Source: Terriglobia bacterium (lineage in GTDB: Bacteria > Acidobacteriota > Terriglobia > Bryobacterales > Bryobacteraceae). Taken from it: DNA of 64,000 nucleotides. Location of the stretch: positions 16,148 through 80,147 of the forward strand of contig JAJPHS010000152.1 of the NCBI GenBank assembly GCA_021325175.1. Direction: 5' to 3'. Under the pieces are notes generated by a model that ran no database searches, was not told where the DNA came from, and saw only the letters and a list, made by a program, of their open reading frames with translations. Position 1 is the first letter of the stretch. Each line of letters opens with the position of its first letter. Below are positions 33,257 to 42,606 of the stretch, in pieces. Position numbers and translations under genes: made by a program.

Positions 33257-33290
33257 CGCACATCGATTTGCGCGCTGATACCATAGTAAC

Positions 33291-34217
33291 CTGAGCCGCT
33301 CGCGCCATCCGCTGTTTCCCGCTTATTTCGCTCTGGTTTGCGTCTGCATCCTGTGGGGCACGACGTATCTGGGCATCCGCATGGCGCTCGAAACTTTTTC
33401 GCCGGCGGAGCTGGTGTGCTTCCGTTATCTGATTTCCGGATCGCTGCTGCTGGGGATCGCGAAAGCGACGGGTGCGCACCTGCCGCGCGGACGCGAGCTG
33501 TGGATGACGGCGGCCTGCGGGCTGATTGTGCTCGGCATCGGCAACGGCGCTCTGGCTTTCTCCGAGGATTGGATCCCCAGCGGGCTTGCAGCGCTGTTTG
33601 CCGCCACATCGCCGTTTTGGCTGGTGGGAATCGAAGCGCTGGCGCCGCGGGGCGAGCAGATGCATTGGCCGGCCGTGCGCGGGATGCTGGTGGGCGCGGC
33701 GGGGATCGCATTTCTCGTCGCTCCCGAAATCGGAAACGTCTCAGCCAATCGAGCCGTTCTCGGCGCGTTCCTGCTGCTCCAGTTCGGATGCGCGTCGTGG
33801 GCGGCCGGCTCCATCGCGCAGCGGAAAATTCCGGCGCGCGCCCATCCCTTCGTCAGCGGAGCGGTGCAGCAGCTTGCCACGGGAATCGTCTATGCCGTTC
33901 CCGTTATTTTTCATCCGCAGCCGATCCGCTGGAGCGCGCGCGGCATCGGCGCGGTGATTTACCTGATGATTTTCGGCAGCATCGTCGGCTATAGCGCCTA
34001 CATTTACGCGATGGACCGCTTGCCGGTGGCCATCGCCTCCATTTATACCTACGTGAATCCGATGATCGCCGTTGTGCTCGGCTGGCTGGTTTATCGCGAG
34101 CCGTTCGGCGTGCATGAAGCGATCGCGATGGCGATGATTTTCGCCGGCATCGCGCTGGTCAAGCGAGCCGCATCCGGGCACAAAGCCGTGAGGGTCGCGG
34201 CCGCGAATGAGGGATAG
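33291..34217 (+). CDS. EamA-family (DMT) permease
   Basis: A membrane protein with ten predicted helices in two EamA repeats; second-repeat motifs include VAIASIYTYVNPMIAVVLGW and AMAMIFAGIALVKR. The first ATG is at 33381, but the in-frame sequence upstream encodes YFALVCVCILWGTTYLGIRM, the standard first helix of the family. The gene therefore must begin earlier. An in-frame TGA lies 15 bases before 33291, and the only start-like codon between is CTG at 33291, so a CTG start is proposed (308 residues). Members export amino acids or metabolites; the substrate here is unknown. Confidence 0.8.
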   Translation: MSRSRHPLFPAYFALVCVCILWGTTYLGIRMALETFSPAELVCFRYLISGSLLLGIAKATGAHLPRGRELWMTAACGLIVLGIGNGALAFSEDWIPSGLAALFAATSPFWLVGIEALAPRGEQMHWPAVRGMLVGAAGIAFLVAPEIGNVSANRAVLGAFLLLQFGCASWAAGSIAQRKIPARAHPFVSGAVQQLATGIVYAVPVIFHPQPIRWSARGIGAVIYLMIFGSIVGYSAYIYAMDRLPVAIASIYTYVNPMIAVVLGWLVYREPFGVHEAIAMAMIFAGIALVKRAASGHKAVRVAAANEG

Positions 34218-34229
34218 AGCGTGAATCGC

Positions 34230-34850
34230 TCAGTTGCGCCGGTCTAGGAGCTTGGCGCCGATCGCGCCGCCGAAGGCGGGCAAAACGGTGAACAGCAAAA
34301 AAAACAGCGGCATCGCCGCCAGTACGTTCAGCGGGTTGCGAATCGCCGTCAGAAGCTGGTTTAAGTCCGCCTCCGGCCGTCCATGTTGCCGCCATTGATC
34401 GCGCACCGTTTCCACCGCCGCGGAATTGGACAGAGCCATCACCAGAATCGCCATCATGATGGCGACGATCACAAAATTGAAGACGCCGCAGATCCAGCCG
34501 AGGTGGGCTCCGTTCATCGGGGTGAGACGCTGGCCGGTCCGGCGACGGTAGACGAAGACGGCCCAGAAGCCGCCCGCGATCAACCACAGCGGTCCCAGGG
34601 CGGCGGCCACCTGGCCGGTGAGCGCGGAAAGAACGATGGATAAAATTCCCGCGACCAATGCGATTCGAACCGCCAGGGCGTTATGGAATCCAATCGCCCG
34701 CGCCGGTTGCACCGGCAGCGGCGGCGGCTCCGGCGCGGCGCGGATCGGCTCGGGCTCCTCCGGAAGAATGTCCCGCTGCGGCTTGCCGCACTTATGACAG
34801 AAAAGCGCGTCCTCCACCAGGACCGCGCCGCAAGTACAGTGTTCTCCCAC
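34230..34850 (-). CDS. Zinc-ribbon membrane protein
   Basis: The protein has 206 residues. It starts with a zinc ribbon (MGEHCTCGAVLVEDALFCHKCG; Cys5, Cys7, Cys18 and Cys21), then a Pro-rich linker (residues 25-50) and about four membrane helices (AVRIALVAGILSIVLSAL, GPLWLIAGGFWAVFVY, CGVFNFVIVAIMMAILVM, LFFLLFTVLPAFGGAIG). The combination of a cytoplasmic zinc ribbon and membrane domain is common in bacteria but has no general function. It lies 4 bases downstream of the APC permease gene, suggesting cotranscription. Confidence 0.7.
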   Translation of the reverse strand: MGEHCTCGAVLVEDALFCHKCGKPQRDILPEEPEPIRAAPEPPPLPVQPARAIGFHNALAVRIALVAGILSIVLSALTGQVAAALGPLWLIAGGFWAVFVYRRRTGQRLTPMNGAHLGWICGVFNFVIVAIMMAILVMALSNSAAVETVRDQWRQHGRPEADLNQLLTAIRNPLNVLAAMPLFFLLFTVLPAFGGAIGAKLLDRRN

Positions 34851-34854
34851 GCTT

Positions 34855-36165
34855 TCAGTCTCGCACGGCGCCGATATTCCGCGCGGCGCGCGAGGCGAAG
34901 TAGGCGCACCAGCCGACCGCCGCCGCCAGGGCGACCGCCGTCAATTCGCGCCACGTCGAGCTGGAAAGCATCCACAAAATGACGGCGCATCCGGCCGCTG
35001 GAATCAAAACTCCGCCGCGCAGATGAAACTTGGCGCGATCGCCCGCGCGCCGCAGCGCGATCACGGCCGCGCAGGTGGCCAGATACCCGAGCATGCGCGT
35101 GATGACGCTGAGCGTGACCAGATAAACGAAGGATCCGGAAAGCGTCAGCACCAGCATCAGCGCGGTGGTCACGGCCACTGCGGAAGCCGGCGTCCGGAAT
35201 CGCGGATGAACGAAAGCCAGAGCCGCGGGCAGCTCGCGCCGCTCCGCCATCGCGTAGATGAGCCGCGATCCGGAAAGGATCAGCACATTCAAGTTTCCGG
35301 CCAGCGAAAAAATAATGCCGAGAGTGATAATCAGGGCTCCCTGCGCGCCGAAAAATCGCGCGGCGGCGTCGGCCAGCGGACGCCCGGAGGATGCCAGGCC
35401 GGGCAGCGTTCCGATCGAGACGATTTGAATCCCCATGTACAGCGCGACGATGATCGCCATGCCGGCGATCAGCGCGAAGGGCAGATCGCGCTCCGGATTG
35501 CGCGATTCCCCGGCCGGGATCACCGCCATTTCAAATCCCGTGAAGGCGTAGCTGACCAGCAGCACGGATTGCGCGAAGGAGTGATAGGCGGGCGCGGGTC
35601 CGGTGAAGCGATGCCAGTCGACGAAAAAAATTCCCGCGGCGGCGAACAGCAGCAGCGGGATCAGCTTCAGCGCCGCGAAGGCATTGCCGGTGTCGGCGGC
35701 AACGCGAACGCCGCGAATATTGATGGCGGTGAGCGCCGCCACCAGAATGGTCACCAGCGCGGCGCGCGGCCATCCGGCGGCCAGCGGCGGAAAGAAGAAA
35801 GCGAGATATTCCGGCAACAGCGTGCAATTGGCGGAAAAAGCCGTGAGCCGCGCCAGCCACACGAACCATCCGATGCTGAATCCGGCGAGCGGGCCGAAGG
35901 CTTCGCGCGCGAATAAATATGGCCCACCGGTTTCGGAAAAGCGGCTGGACGCCTCGGTGAAGCTGAGCACGATGAACGACACGCACAGCGCGCAAACGGC
36001 GAACGATGCCAGGCTGTAGGCGCCGGCGAGCGCGAAAGTTTTCGACGGCAGGCCGAAAATTCCCGCGCCGATCACGCCGTTGATCACCACCGCGGTCAGG
36101 TCCGCGCGCCGCATCGAGCGGAGCAGGCCCTTCGACCCGTCGCTGAACTGAACCGCGCGCGCCAA
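34855..36165 (-). CDS. APC-family amino acid permease
   Basis: The protein has up to 436 residues and 12 membrane segments. The first helix contains VVINGVIGAGIFGLPSKTFA, the classic GxG-I/FG unwound substrate-binding motif of the amino acid-polyamine-organocation superfamily, and helix 6 carries YAFTGFEMAVIPAGE. It probably imports an amino acid or amine. The frame begins with TTG at 36165, while ATG at 36114 (MRRADLTAVV) would also leave an intact protein. The divergent UnbV-type gene starts just upstream. The specific substrate is unknown. Confidence 0.87.
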   Translation of the reverse strand: MARAVQFSDGSKGLLRSMRRADLTAVVINGVIGAGIFGLPSKTFALAGAYSLASFAVCALCVSFIVLSFTEASSRFSETGGPYLFAREAFGPLAGFSIGWFVWLARLTAFSANCTLLPEYLAFFFPPLAAGWPRAALVTILVAALTAINIRGVRVAADTGNAFAALKLIPLLLFAAAGIFFVDWHRFTGPAPAYHSFAQSVLLVSYAFTGFEMAVIPAGESRNPERDLPFALIAGMAIIVALYMGIQIVSIGTLPGLASSGRPLADAAARFFGAQGALIITLGIIFSLAGNLNVLILSGSRLIYAMAERRELPAALAFVHPRFRTPASAVAVTTALMLVLTLSGSFVYLVTLSVITRMLGYLATCAAVIALRRAGDRAKFHLRGGVLIPAAGCAVILWMLSSSTWRELTAVALAAAVGWCAYFASRAARNIGAVRD

Positions 36166-36196
36166 GATGAATTATGCTACCAGTTCGGGATCGAAA

Positions 36197-37672
36197 ATGA
36201 AAAAAATTTCTCGCCGCGATATTCTTCAAGCCTCGGCCATCGCCGCGCTCGCGCGAGGGCAACTGCGCGCGGTTCCGGCGCCGCGTTTCGAACCCGTGCA
36301 GCCGGAGCTGTTCGCCGCCGCCGGCGCGCAGCCGAACTGCTGGGCCGATTTCGACAACGACGGCGATCTCGATCTGTTCGCCGGTTTCAAGGATGGCCTG
36401 CCGAACCGGCTTTATCGCAACGATCGCGGCCATTTCGTCGAATGCGGCGCCGATCTGAAAATCAACGATCTCACCGATACGCGCGCCGCCGCCTGGGGCG
36501 ACTTCAACTCTGACGGCCGGCTCGATCTCTACGTCGGATTCACGCGAAAATCCGGCGCGGCGAACAAGCTGTACCACAACGATCGCGGAAAATTCACCGA
36601 TATCGCGGGCGACGTGGGCGTCGCGGTGAAAGGGGAAACGCGGCAGGTTTCCTGGATCGATTTCGACAACGATGGGCGCGTCGATCTTTTTGTCGCGTTC
36701 CGCGACGCGCCGAACATGCTGTTTCGCAATGAAGGGAATCGCTTCGTCAACGTGGCGAAGGACCTGGGCGTGGACGATCCGCGAAAAACCGTCGGCGCCG
36801 TTTGGTTCGATTACAACCAGGACGGCCGGCTGGATGTGTTCACGGCCAATCAGGACGGCACGACGAACGGTTTTTATCGCAACGACGGCGGCCGTTTCGT
36901 CGATGTCGCGCGCGAGCTGGGAATGGACGCCTCCGGGCGTCCCGCGAATTTCGGAAGCAACGGTCCGAGCGTCGCGGATTACGATAACGACGGCCGCCTG
37001 GATCTTTTCGTGGCGGGATACGGCGCGAATTTTTTGTTTCATAACGACGGCGGCGGGAAATTTTCGAGCGTCGCCGAAGCGCTCGGGGTCGCCGGCGGCG
37101 AGCGCGCGACGCCCTCCAATTGGGGCGATTACGATAACGACGGCCGCGTCGATCTCTACGTTTCTTCCTACATCGACAAGCCGGTGAACGAAAAAGATTA
37201 TCTCTATCACAACGACGGCGGCCGGTTCAGCGCCGCGCCCACGCCCGCGCACGGAGCGACGCACGGCATCCAGTGGGCCGATTTCGACGGCGACGGCGCG
37301 CTCGATCTGGCGATCGCGAACAATAATCCGAACGGGACGCATTATCTTTATCGCAACCTGCTGCCGCCGGAAGCGGCGCGCCGCTCGATTCAGGTAATGG
37401 TTGTGGATCGCCGCGGCCACCCAACGAAGGCCGGCTCGGAGGTGCGAATCTACGCGCCGGGCACGCGAACCGTCTGGGGCGGGCGCATTGTCGATACCGG
37501 CAGCGGATACTGTTCGCAGAGCGTCGCGCCGGTGCACTTCGGTTTGCCCGCGGAAAGCCGCGTGGACGTCGAGGTGACGTCGTTTACTTCATCCGGCCGC
37601 CAGCTCACGCGAGTGGCGAACGTAGATCCGAATCGCCTGCCGCGGCGCGTTCTCACCGTCAAGGCGCCGTAA
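36197..37672 (+). CDS. FG-GAP repeat protein with UnbV/ASPIC C-terminal domain
   Basis: The protein has 491 residues from the ATG at 36197. The N-terminus KKISRRDILQASAIAALARG has a Tat-type S-R-R-x-I-L motif, so export in folded form is plausible. At least seven D-x-D/N-x-D-G-x-x-D calcium loops follow (WADFDNDGDLDLFAGF, WGDFNSDGRLDLYVGF, WIDFDNDGRVDLFVAF and so on), forming an integrin-like propeller. The C-terminal 90 residues (GHPTKAGSEVRIYAPG, then HFGLPAESRVDVEV) match the ASPIC/UnbV domain. Such proteins are hallmark secreted proteins of Acidobacteriota and Planctomycetes; their function is unknown. Confidence 0.88.
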   Translation: MKKISRRDILQASAIAALARGQLRAVPAPRFEPVQPELFAAAGAQPNCWADFDNDGDLDLFAGFKDGLPNRLYRNDRGHFVECGADLKINDLTDTRAAAWGDFNSDGRLDLYVGFTRKSGAANKLYHNDRGKFTDIAGDVGVAVKGETRQVSWIDFDNDGRVDLFVAFRDAPNMLFRNEGNRFVNVAKDLGVDDPRKTVGAVWFDYNQDGRLDVFTANQDGTTNGFYRNDGGRFVDVARELGMDASGRPANFGSNGPSVADYDNDGRLDLFVAGYGANFLFHNDGGGKFSSVAEALGVAGGERATPSNWGDYDNDGRVDLYVSSYIDKPVNEKDYLYHNDGGRFSAAPTPAHGATHGIQWADFDGDGALDLAIANNNPNGTHYLYRNLLPPEAARRSIQVMVVDRRGHPTKAGSEVRIYAPGTRTVWGGRIVDTGSGYCSQSVAPVHFGLPAESRVDVEVTSFTSSGRQLTRVANVDPNRLPRRVLTVKAP

Positions 37673-37708
37673 TCGGCAAGACAAGCGCGCCCTCTACAAT
37701 CGGAAGTG

Positions 37709-38779
37709 ATGATCGAGCCGCGGGTTGCGCTGCCCTCCGAAACCGATTCGATACCGGATGCCCCGGCGGTGTTTCTTCTGTGGGCCGGCGACGGCGCGCC
37801 GTATCTGGCGCGGACCGCGCTGCTGCGCCGGCGATTGCGGCGGCTCCTTTCGGATCGCGATCGCGTCTCGCGCGTGCTCAATCTGCGCGGCGTGGTGGAG
37901 CGCGTCGAATACTGGCCCGCCGGCTCGCAGCTCGCCTCCACCCTGATTCATCTGGAGCTCGCGCGGCGTTATTTTCCCGAGGATTGGCCGCGCATCACCC
38001 GCCTTCGCCCGCCGGCGCTGCTGCGCCTTACTCTCGACAATCCTTTTCCGCGATTGATGATCACCACCAAGATGGGCCGCGGTCTTTATTTCGGTCCGTT
38101 TCCAAGCCGCGCGGCGGCGGAGCGCTATGAAGCCGGCGTGCTCGATCTGTTTCAGATGCGGCGCTGCGAGGAAAATCTTGCGCCGTCGCCCGATCATCCC
38201 GGCTGCATCTACGGCGAGATGAATCGCTGCCTGCGGCCCTGCCAGCAGGCGGTTTCCCTCGACGAGTATCGCGGCGAGACGGCGCGCGTCGAACAATTTT
38301 TGCGGACGCGCGGCGCCTCCCTGGCCGAATCCGCCGAGACGGCGCGCGATCGAGCCAGTTTCGAAATGAATTTCGAGGAGGCCGAGCGCCTGCACCAGCG
38401 CACCCTGCGGATTCGCGAAGTGCGCGATCTGGCGGGCAGCCTGGCGGGAGTCGTGGATCTGCTGAGCGGCGTCGCGGTCACTCCGTCGGCTGAGGCGAGC
38501 GCGGTGGAGTTGTGGTTCCTGATTAGCGGCAGCTTCGCCGAGCCGGTGCGCTTCGATTTATCGGAAACCGCCGGCGCCGGGCAATCGATGGATCAGCGTT
38601 TGCGGGAACTGGCGGGAGGCATCCGCGGCAGCGGCGCTCCGAACCTCGAACATCTGGCGGTTTTGCTGCGCTGGCACGGATCAAGCTGGCGCGACGGCGA
38701 ATGGATCGGCTTCGACTCCATCGAAAAAATTCCTTATCGCAGAATCGTGAACGCGATCGGCCGCGTCGCGCGCCGCTAA
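37709..38779 (+). CDS. UvrC-like protein lacking the C-terminal nuclease
   Basis: The protein has 356 residues. The N-terminal domain is a diverged GIY-YIG fold (PAVFLLWAGDGAPYLARTAL) and is followed by FPRLMITTKMGRGLYFGPFP. Four cysteines (153, 166, 174, 178) fall where E. coli UvrC has its cluster-binding Cys154/166/174/178 (RRCEENL, PGCIYG, NRCLRPCQ). A UVR-type helix pair (FEMNFEEAERLHQRTLRIRE) could bind UvrB. The RNase H-like nuclease and helix-hairpin-helix domains of full UvrC (about 600 residues) are absent; the last 100 residues are of unknown type. It could be a Cho-like accessory incision factor or a catalytically weak paralogue. Confidence 0.75.
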   Translation: MIEPRVALPSETDSIPDAPAVFLLWAGDGAPYLARTALLRRRLRRLLSDRDRVSRVLNLRGVVERVEYWPAGSQLASTLIHLELARRYFPEDWPRITRLRPPALLRLTLDNPFPRLMITTKMGRGLYFGPFPSRAAAERYEAGVLDLFQMRRCEENLAPSPDHPGCIYGEMNRCLRPCQQAVSLDEYRGETARVEQFLRTRGASLAESAETARDRASFEMNFEEAERLHQRTLRIREVRDLAGSLAGVVDLLSGVAVTPSAEASAVELWFLISGSFAEPVRFDLSETAGAGQSMDQRLRELAGGIRGSGAPNLEHLAVLLRWHGSSWRDGEWIGFDSIEKIPYRRIVNAIGRVARR

Positions 38780-38785
38780 AGATCG

Positions 38786-39460
38786 TCAGCGGCGCAAGAT
38801 CAGGGGAGCGGCGACAAACATCACGACGAGCGCGACCAGGCCCGCCAGCAGCGGAATGCCCGCCCAAAACAGAAACGCGTTGTCGAGCAGCCCGTAAAAG
38901 CCGAGCGCGGCCGCGATCGCCTCACACGTGCCGATGAAGCGCATCGCCTTGCTTTTCTCCCGCAGGAACAGGGCCGCGAAAATGGCGGCCGCGGCGAACG
39001 CCAGCGACCATTTCGCCAGGCTGGGATGGCGAATCGAATCGATCATCGCCTGCGTGGTCTGGCGCAGCGGCATTTTGAGGATCCGCAAAATCGCCAGATT
39101 CTCGAACACGTCGCAGATCGCCGCCGCGACGCCGCAGGCCGCCCCCGCCGCCGCCAGCCTCGATCCGAACAAGCGCCCGAGCGCGATATACAGGCCCGCG
39201 TACACCGCGATGAATCCGAAATCGAGATACTGCTTGATGCGCATCGCCTCGCGATCGGGGCTGGGCGCTTCGCCCAGGATCGCATCCACCTCGCCGATGT
39301 TCCTTGCGACCTGGAGCGCCAGGCCGGAATCCGGAATGCCGCGCGGAGGGATCGACGCGTTTGAAAATTGCGGCGCGCCGTTTAGGATCGCGATCATGAC
39401 GATCGCGGCGGCGGCCAGCCACCCGACCGCTCGCGTTCTAGCCGAGCGCACGGGCCGCAT
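38786..39460 (-). CDS. Multi-pass membrane protein of unknown function
   Basis: The protein has 224 residues with about six hydrophobic helices ([72 protein letters not shown] and a pair at the C-terminus). There are no recognisable catalytic motifs apart from an [11 protein letters not shown] segment with Asp and Glu inside a helix. The ATG at 39460 overlaps the end of hemB by 23 bases, so it is probably cotranscribed and translationally coupled with hemB. Function unknown. Confidence 0.65.
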   Translation of the reverse strand: MRPVRSARTRAVGWLAAAAIVMIAILNGAPQFSNASIPPRGIPDSGLALQVARNIGEVDAILGEAPSPDREAMRIKQYLDFGFIAVYAGLYIALGRLFGSRLAAAGAACGVAAAICDVFENLAILRILKMPLRQTTQAMIDSIRHPSLAKWSLAFAAAAIFAALFLREKSKAMRFIGTCEAIAAALGFYGLLDNAFLFWAGIPLLAGLVALVVMFVAAPLILRR

Positions 39461-40409
39461 CTTTGGCGAAATAGGTCAGGATGAAATCCGCGCCGGCGCG
39501 GCGAATGGAGATGAGCGACTCCATCATCGCGCGCTCCAGGTCCAGCCAGCCGTTGCGCGCCGCCGCGACGATCATGCTGAATTCCCCGGAGACCTGATAT
39601 GCGCCGATCGGGACGGGGAACCGCTCGCGCGCCATCCGGATGATGTCGAGATACGGCAGCGCGGGCTTCACCATCAGCATGTCCGCGCCTTCCTCCAGAT
39701 CGAGCTCCATTTCATGCAGCGCCTCGCGCGCGTTCGCCGGGTCCATTTGATAAGAGCGGCGGTCGCCGAACGCCGGCGCCGATTCCGCGGCTTCGCGAAA
39801 CGGACCGTAAAAGACGGACGCGTACTTGGCGGCGTAGGAAAGAATCGGCGTTTTCGAAAATCCGTGGGCGTCGAGCGAATGGCGGATCGCCGCCACGCGG
39901 CCGTCCATCATGTCGGAGGGCGCAACCATATCGGCGCCCGCACGCGCGTGCGATAACGCTGCTTCGGCGAGCCAGGCGAGCGTCGCGTCATTATCGACGT
40001 CGTTTCCGGCGATTTTTCCGCAGTGGCCGTGGCTGGTGTATTCGCAGTTGCACACGTCGGTGATGAGGAGCAGTTCGGGGACCGCCGCTTTCACGGCTCG
40101 CACCGCCCGCTGCGTGATCCCGTTTTCGGCGTAAGCTTCCGAGGCGAGTTCGTCCTTATGCTCGGGGATGCCGAACAGGATGACGCCGCCCAGTCCCAAA
40201 GAGCGCGCCTGCTCGCATTCCTTCACCAGTTGATCGATCGAAAGCTGGAAATTTCCCGGCATGGAGGAGATTTCCTTGCGCACTCCCTCGCCCGGGCACA
40301 CGAAAAGCGGAAGAATGAATTGTTGCGCTTCCAGCCGGGTTTCGCGGACCAGCCGCCGCATCGCCTCGGAAACGCGCAGGCGGCGCAGGCGCTGAATTGG
40401 GAATGCCAT
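39438..40409 (-). CDS. hemB: Delta-aminolevulinic acid dehydratase (porphobilinogen synthase)
   Basis: A 323-residue enzyme of normal length that condenses two 5-aminolevulinate molecules to porphobilinogen in haem synthesis. Signatures include the zinc-type metal loop [13 protein letters not shown], the active-site lysine regions [17 protein letters not shown] and [13 protein letters not shown], and QVSGEFSMI. The zinc-binding cysteines are all present, so this is the zinc-dependent form. The ATG at 40409 ([14 protein letters not shown]) is chosen over the longer open frame to 40619, which has no family similarity. Confidence 0.97.
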   Translation of the reverse strand: MAFPIQRLRRLRVSEAMRRLVRETRLEAQQFILPLFVCPGEGVRKEISSMPGNFQLSIDQLVKECEQARSLGLGGVILFGIPEHKDELASEAYAENGITQRAVRAVKAAVPELLLITDVCNCEYTSHGHCGKIAGNDVDNDATLAWLAEAALSHARAGADMVAPSDMMDGRVAAIRHSLDAHGFSKTPILSYAAKYASVFYGPFREAAESAPAFGDRRSYQMDPANAREALHEMELDLEEGADMLMVKPALPYLDIIRMARERFPVPIGAYQVSGEFSMIVAAARNGWLDLERAMMESLISIRRAGADFILTYFAKDAARALG

Positions 40410-40456
40410 CGCTTCATTGTAACGGCTGCGATATGCGGCGTTCCGCCGGCGGCCGG

Positions 40457-41086
40457 TTAATCCACCAGCCCTTGCTGGATTGCGTATCGCGTGAGCTCGG
40501 CGTTGCTGCGCATGTTCATTTTTTCGAGCACGCGCGAGCGATAGGTGCTGATGGTCTTGACGCTCAGCCCAATTTCGGCGGCGATCTGCGAAACCGTCTT
40601 GCCGGAAGCGATTTTGCACATCACCTGAAACTCGCGGTCCGAGAGCAGTTCGTGGGGAGGTCGCTGGCCGTCCTCCAGCTTATTGGCCAGGGTCTCGGCC
40701 AAGGTAGTGCTCACGTATTTCCGCCCACTCAGTACTTTGCGGATGGCGCTCACCACCTCGGCCGGGGAGGCAATTTTGCTGAGATAGCCGCTGGCGCCGG
40801 CCTTGATGGCTCGTACGGCAAATTGTTCCTCGGCGTGCATGCTCAAAACCAGGACGGGTAAGTGCGGCTTGGATTTCCGAATTTCACGTAATACATCCAT
40901 GCCCCCGCGGCCCGGCATGCACAGATCGAGCACCACGATATCCCAGCAATCCTTCTCGATCTGGGCAAGGACCTGGTCTGAATCGGCCGCCTCACCCGCG
41001 AACTCGAGATCGGGCTCGGCATCGAGCAACTGTCTTAGCCCACTGCGCAGAAGAGGGTGATCATCTGCGATAAGAATGCGTGCCAT
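40457..41086 (-). CDS. NarL/FixJ-type response regulator (LuxR family)
   Basis: The protein has 209 residues from the ATG at 41086. The receiver domain (1-120) has the acidic pocket DD ([11 protein letters not shown]), the phosphoacceptor in [12 protein letters not shown], and the conserved Lys in GYLSKIAS. The output is a LuxR-type helix-turn-helix ([20 protein letters not shown], then [19 protein letters not shown]). It should activate or repress genes on phosphorylation by a histidine kinase, which is not encoded in the window. A gap of about 200 bases separates it from the divergent lipoprotein gene, which may be a target. Confidence 0.92.
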   Translation of the reverse strand: MARILIADDHPLLRSGLRQLLDAEPDLEFAGEAADSDQVLAQIEKDCWDIVVLDLCMPGRGGMDVLREIRKSKPHLPVLVLSMHAEEQFAVRAIKAGASGYLSKIASPAEVVSAIRKVLSGRKYVSTTLAETLANKLEDGQRPPHELLSDREFQVMCKIASGKTVSQIAAEIGLSVKTISTYRSRVLEKMNMRSNAELTRYAIQQGLVD

Positions 41087-41289
41087 CGATAAAGCAGTCA
41101 CTTCACTGACCTTGGATTGGGACCAACCCCATCTTACCCATCTCCGCGGATAAAATTGCCGCATTCATTCGGGGTAACCGTAAATTTTCGTTACGAAAGC
41201 TGGCCAACGTTGGTCCGCCACGTGCTTATGTAACCGGCGTGCGGTTCGGTAATAGCTCAGAATCAGCGGGATACGGGGCGGAACGGAAA

Positions 41290-41778
41290 ATGTTTCCGAC
41301 GACCTTTCTGAAGATTCTACCGGCGGCCCTGGTATTGACTTTCATCGGCGGCTGCCATACCTCAACCGTTGCGGTTGAGGCGAGCACCGCCCGGATTCCC
41401 GTGGTTGCTCCCGCGGGCACCGTTCTTCGGGTCCGGCTCGGCGAAACGCTGGATTGCAGCCGGAGCCGTCCCGGGGACCGGTTCACCGGTACTTTGGAAT
41501 CGCCGGTAATGGCGGGAACCATGGAAGTTTTGCCGAAGGGTACAGTCGTAGAAGGACACGTGCTGAGCGCGCGTGAGTCGGACGAGGGTGGGGAAGCGTG
41601 GTTGGCGGTAACGCTGGATTCCTGCGAGCGCGACGGGCGTCGCGTTCCGTTGGAGACCAGCCCGCTGGCGCGCATCGCCCATCCTGACCAGAGCAGGAAC
41701 GTAAAGAGTGTAGCGCGGATCTCGCTGCCGGCCGAATCGATTTTAGGATTCACGTTGAAGAGCATGCTTGCCGCGTAG
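41290..41778 (+). CDS. Predicted lipoprotein
   Basis: The protein has 162 residues from the ATG at 41290. Its signal peptide ends in a lipobox (ALVLTFIGGCHTS, Cys22), so it is likely lipidated and membrane-anchored. The rest resembles a beta-rich domain of the type found in TrbI/VirB10-like or conjugal-transfer-associated proteins (PAGTVLRVRLGETLDCSRSR, then MEVLPKGTVVEGHVLSARES), as also occurs in many Acidobacteriota proteins. It lies between a LuxR-type regulator and the OmpA-like lipoprotein gene 29 bases downstream. Specific function unknown. Confidence 0.7.
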   Translation: MFPTTFLKILPAALVLTFIGGCHTSTVAVEASTARIPVVAPAGTVLRVRLGETLDCSRSRPGDRFTGTLESPVMAGTMEVLPKGTVVEGHVLSARESDEGGEAWLAVTLDSCERDGRRVPLETSPLARIAHPDQSRNVKSVARISLPAESILGFTLKSMLAA

Positions 41779-41807
41779 GCTAAACCAGGAATGAAAGGGG
41801 AAAAGCA

Positions 41808-42590
41808 ATGAAGAACTTCGTGATTATGTCAGCCGCGGTGGCTTTAAGTCTTCTGGGCACCGGTTGCGCGACGCACAAGTATGTAGCTAAAACCGTTGCG
41901 CCGATTAAACAGGAAGCCGATGAGGCTCAGGCCAAGAACGCGGAACAGGACAAAACGATTTCCACGCAGGGCACTGAGATTCAGGAGCTGGACCGTGATC
42001 TGTCGCGCACCAAGGAACAGTTGAAGGACACCGATAACAAGGCGACGCAAGCCGCCGAAGCGGCTCGGGCGGCGGATCAGAAGGCCGCTGGAGCGCAGTC
42101 GGCCGCCGACAACGCGCAGCAGGCCGCTAACGGCGCCAAGACGTTCGCCGAGCAGGGCCTTGATCGGTTGGGCAAGACCATCGATGGGATGAACAAGTAC
42201 CAGATGGCGAAGTCGGAAACAGTGCTGTTCAAGGTGAATAGCGACAAGCTGACCGATGAAGGCAAGCAGCAGCTTGACGATCTGGCCAAGCAGGCGCAGG
42301 GTCTGGATCGCTTTGTCATCGAGATCCAGGGATTCACGGACAAAACCGGGTCGCCCTCCTACAACGACATGTTGAGCGAGCGGCGCGCCGAAAGCGTTGC
42401 GCGATACTTGACGACACAGTACAAGATCCCGGTTCGCAACATCACGATGCTGGGTGAAGGCTATGCCATGCCGGTCGCCGATGATAAAACCCGGGAGGGA
42501 CGCAAGCAGAACCGGCGCGTGGAAGTGAAGCTATGGGTGCCGGAGACGGAATCGGCGAGGAACGTTCCGTCGGGTCCGGGCGAGCGGTAA
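41808..42590 (+). CDS. OmpA-family (Pal-like) lipoprotein
   Basis: The protein has 260 residues. A signal peptide ends in the lipobox LLGTGCATH (Cys20). A coiled-coil region rich in Ala, Gln and Asp occupies about residues 30-110 (AAEAARAADQKAAGAQSAAD). The OmpA C-terminal peptidoglycan-binding domain follows with FVIEIQGFTDKTGSPSYND, LSERRAESVARYL and QNRRVEVKLW, including the conserved Asp and Arg that bind diaminopimelate. It should link the outer membrane to the cell wall. A strong structured element follows the stop codon (42607-42737). Confidence 0.92.
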   Translation: MKNFVIMSAAVALSLLGTGCATHKYVAKTVAPIKQEADEAQAKNAEQDKTISTQGTEIQELDRDLSRTKEQLKDTDNKATQAAEAARAADQKAAGAQSAADNAQQAANGAKTFAEQGLDRLGKTIDGMNKYQMAKSETVLFKVNSDKLTDEGKQQLDDLAKQAQGLDRFVIEIQGFTDKTGSPSYNDMLSERRAESVARYLTTQYKIPVRNITMLGEGYAMPVADDKTREGRKQNRRVEVKLWVPETESARNVPSGPGER

Positions 42591-42606
42591 GGTTTATCAC
42601 GAGATA

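Noticed and set aside
35531-37537. Minus-strand open frame of 668 codons spanning the APC and UnbV genes
   Set aside because: It crosses two genes with strong family signatures in other frames and has no motif of its own.
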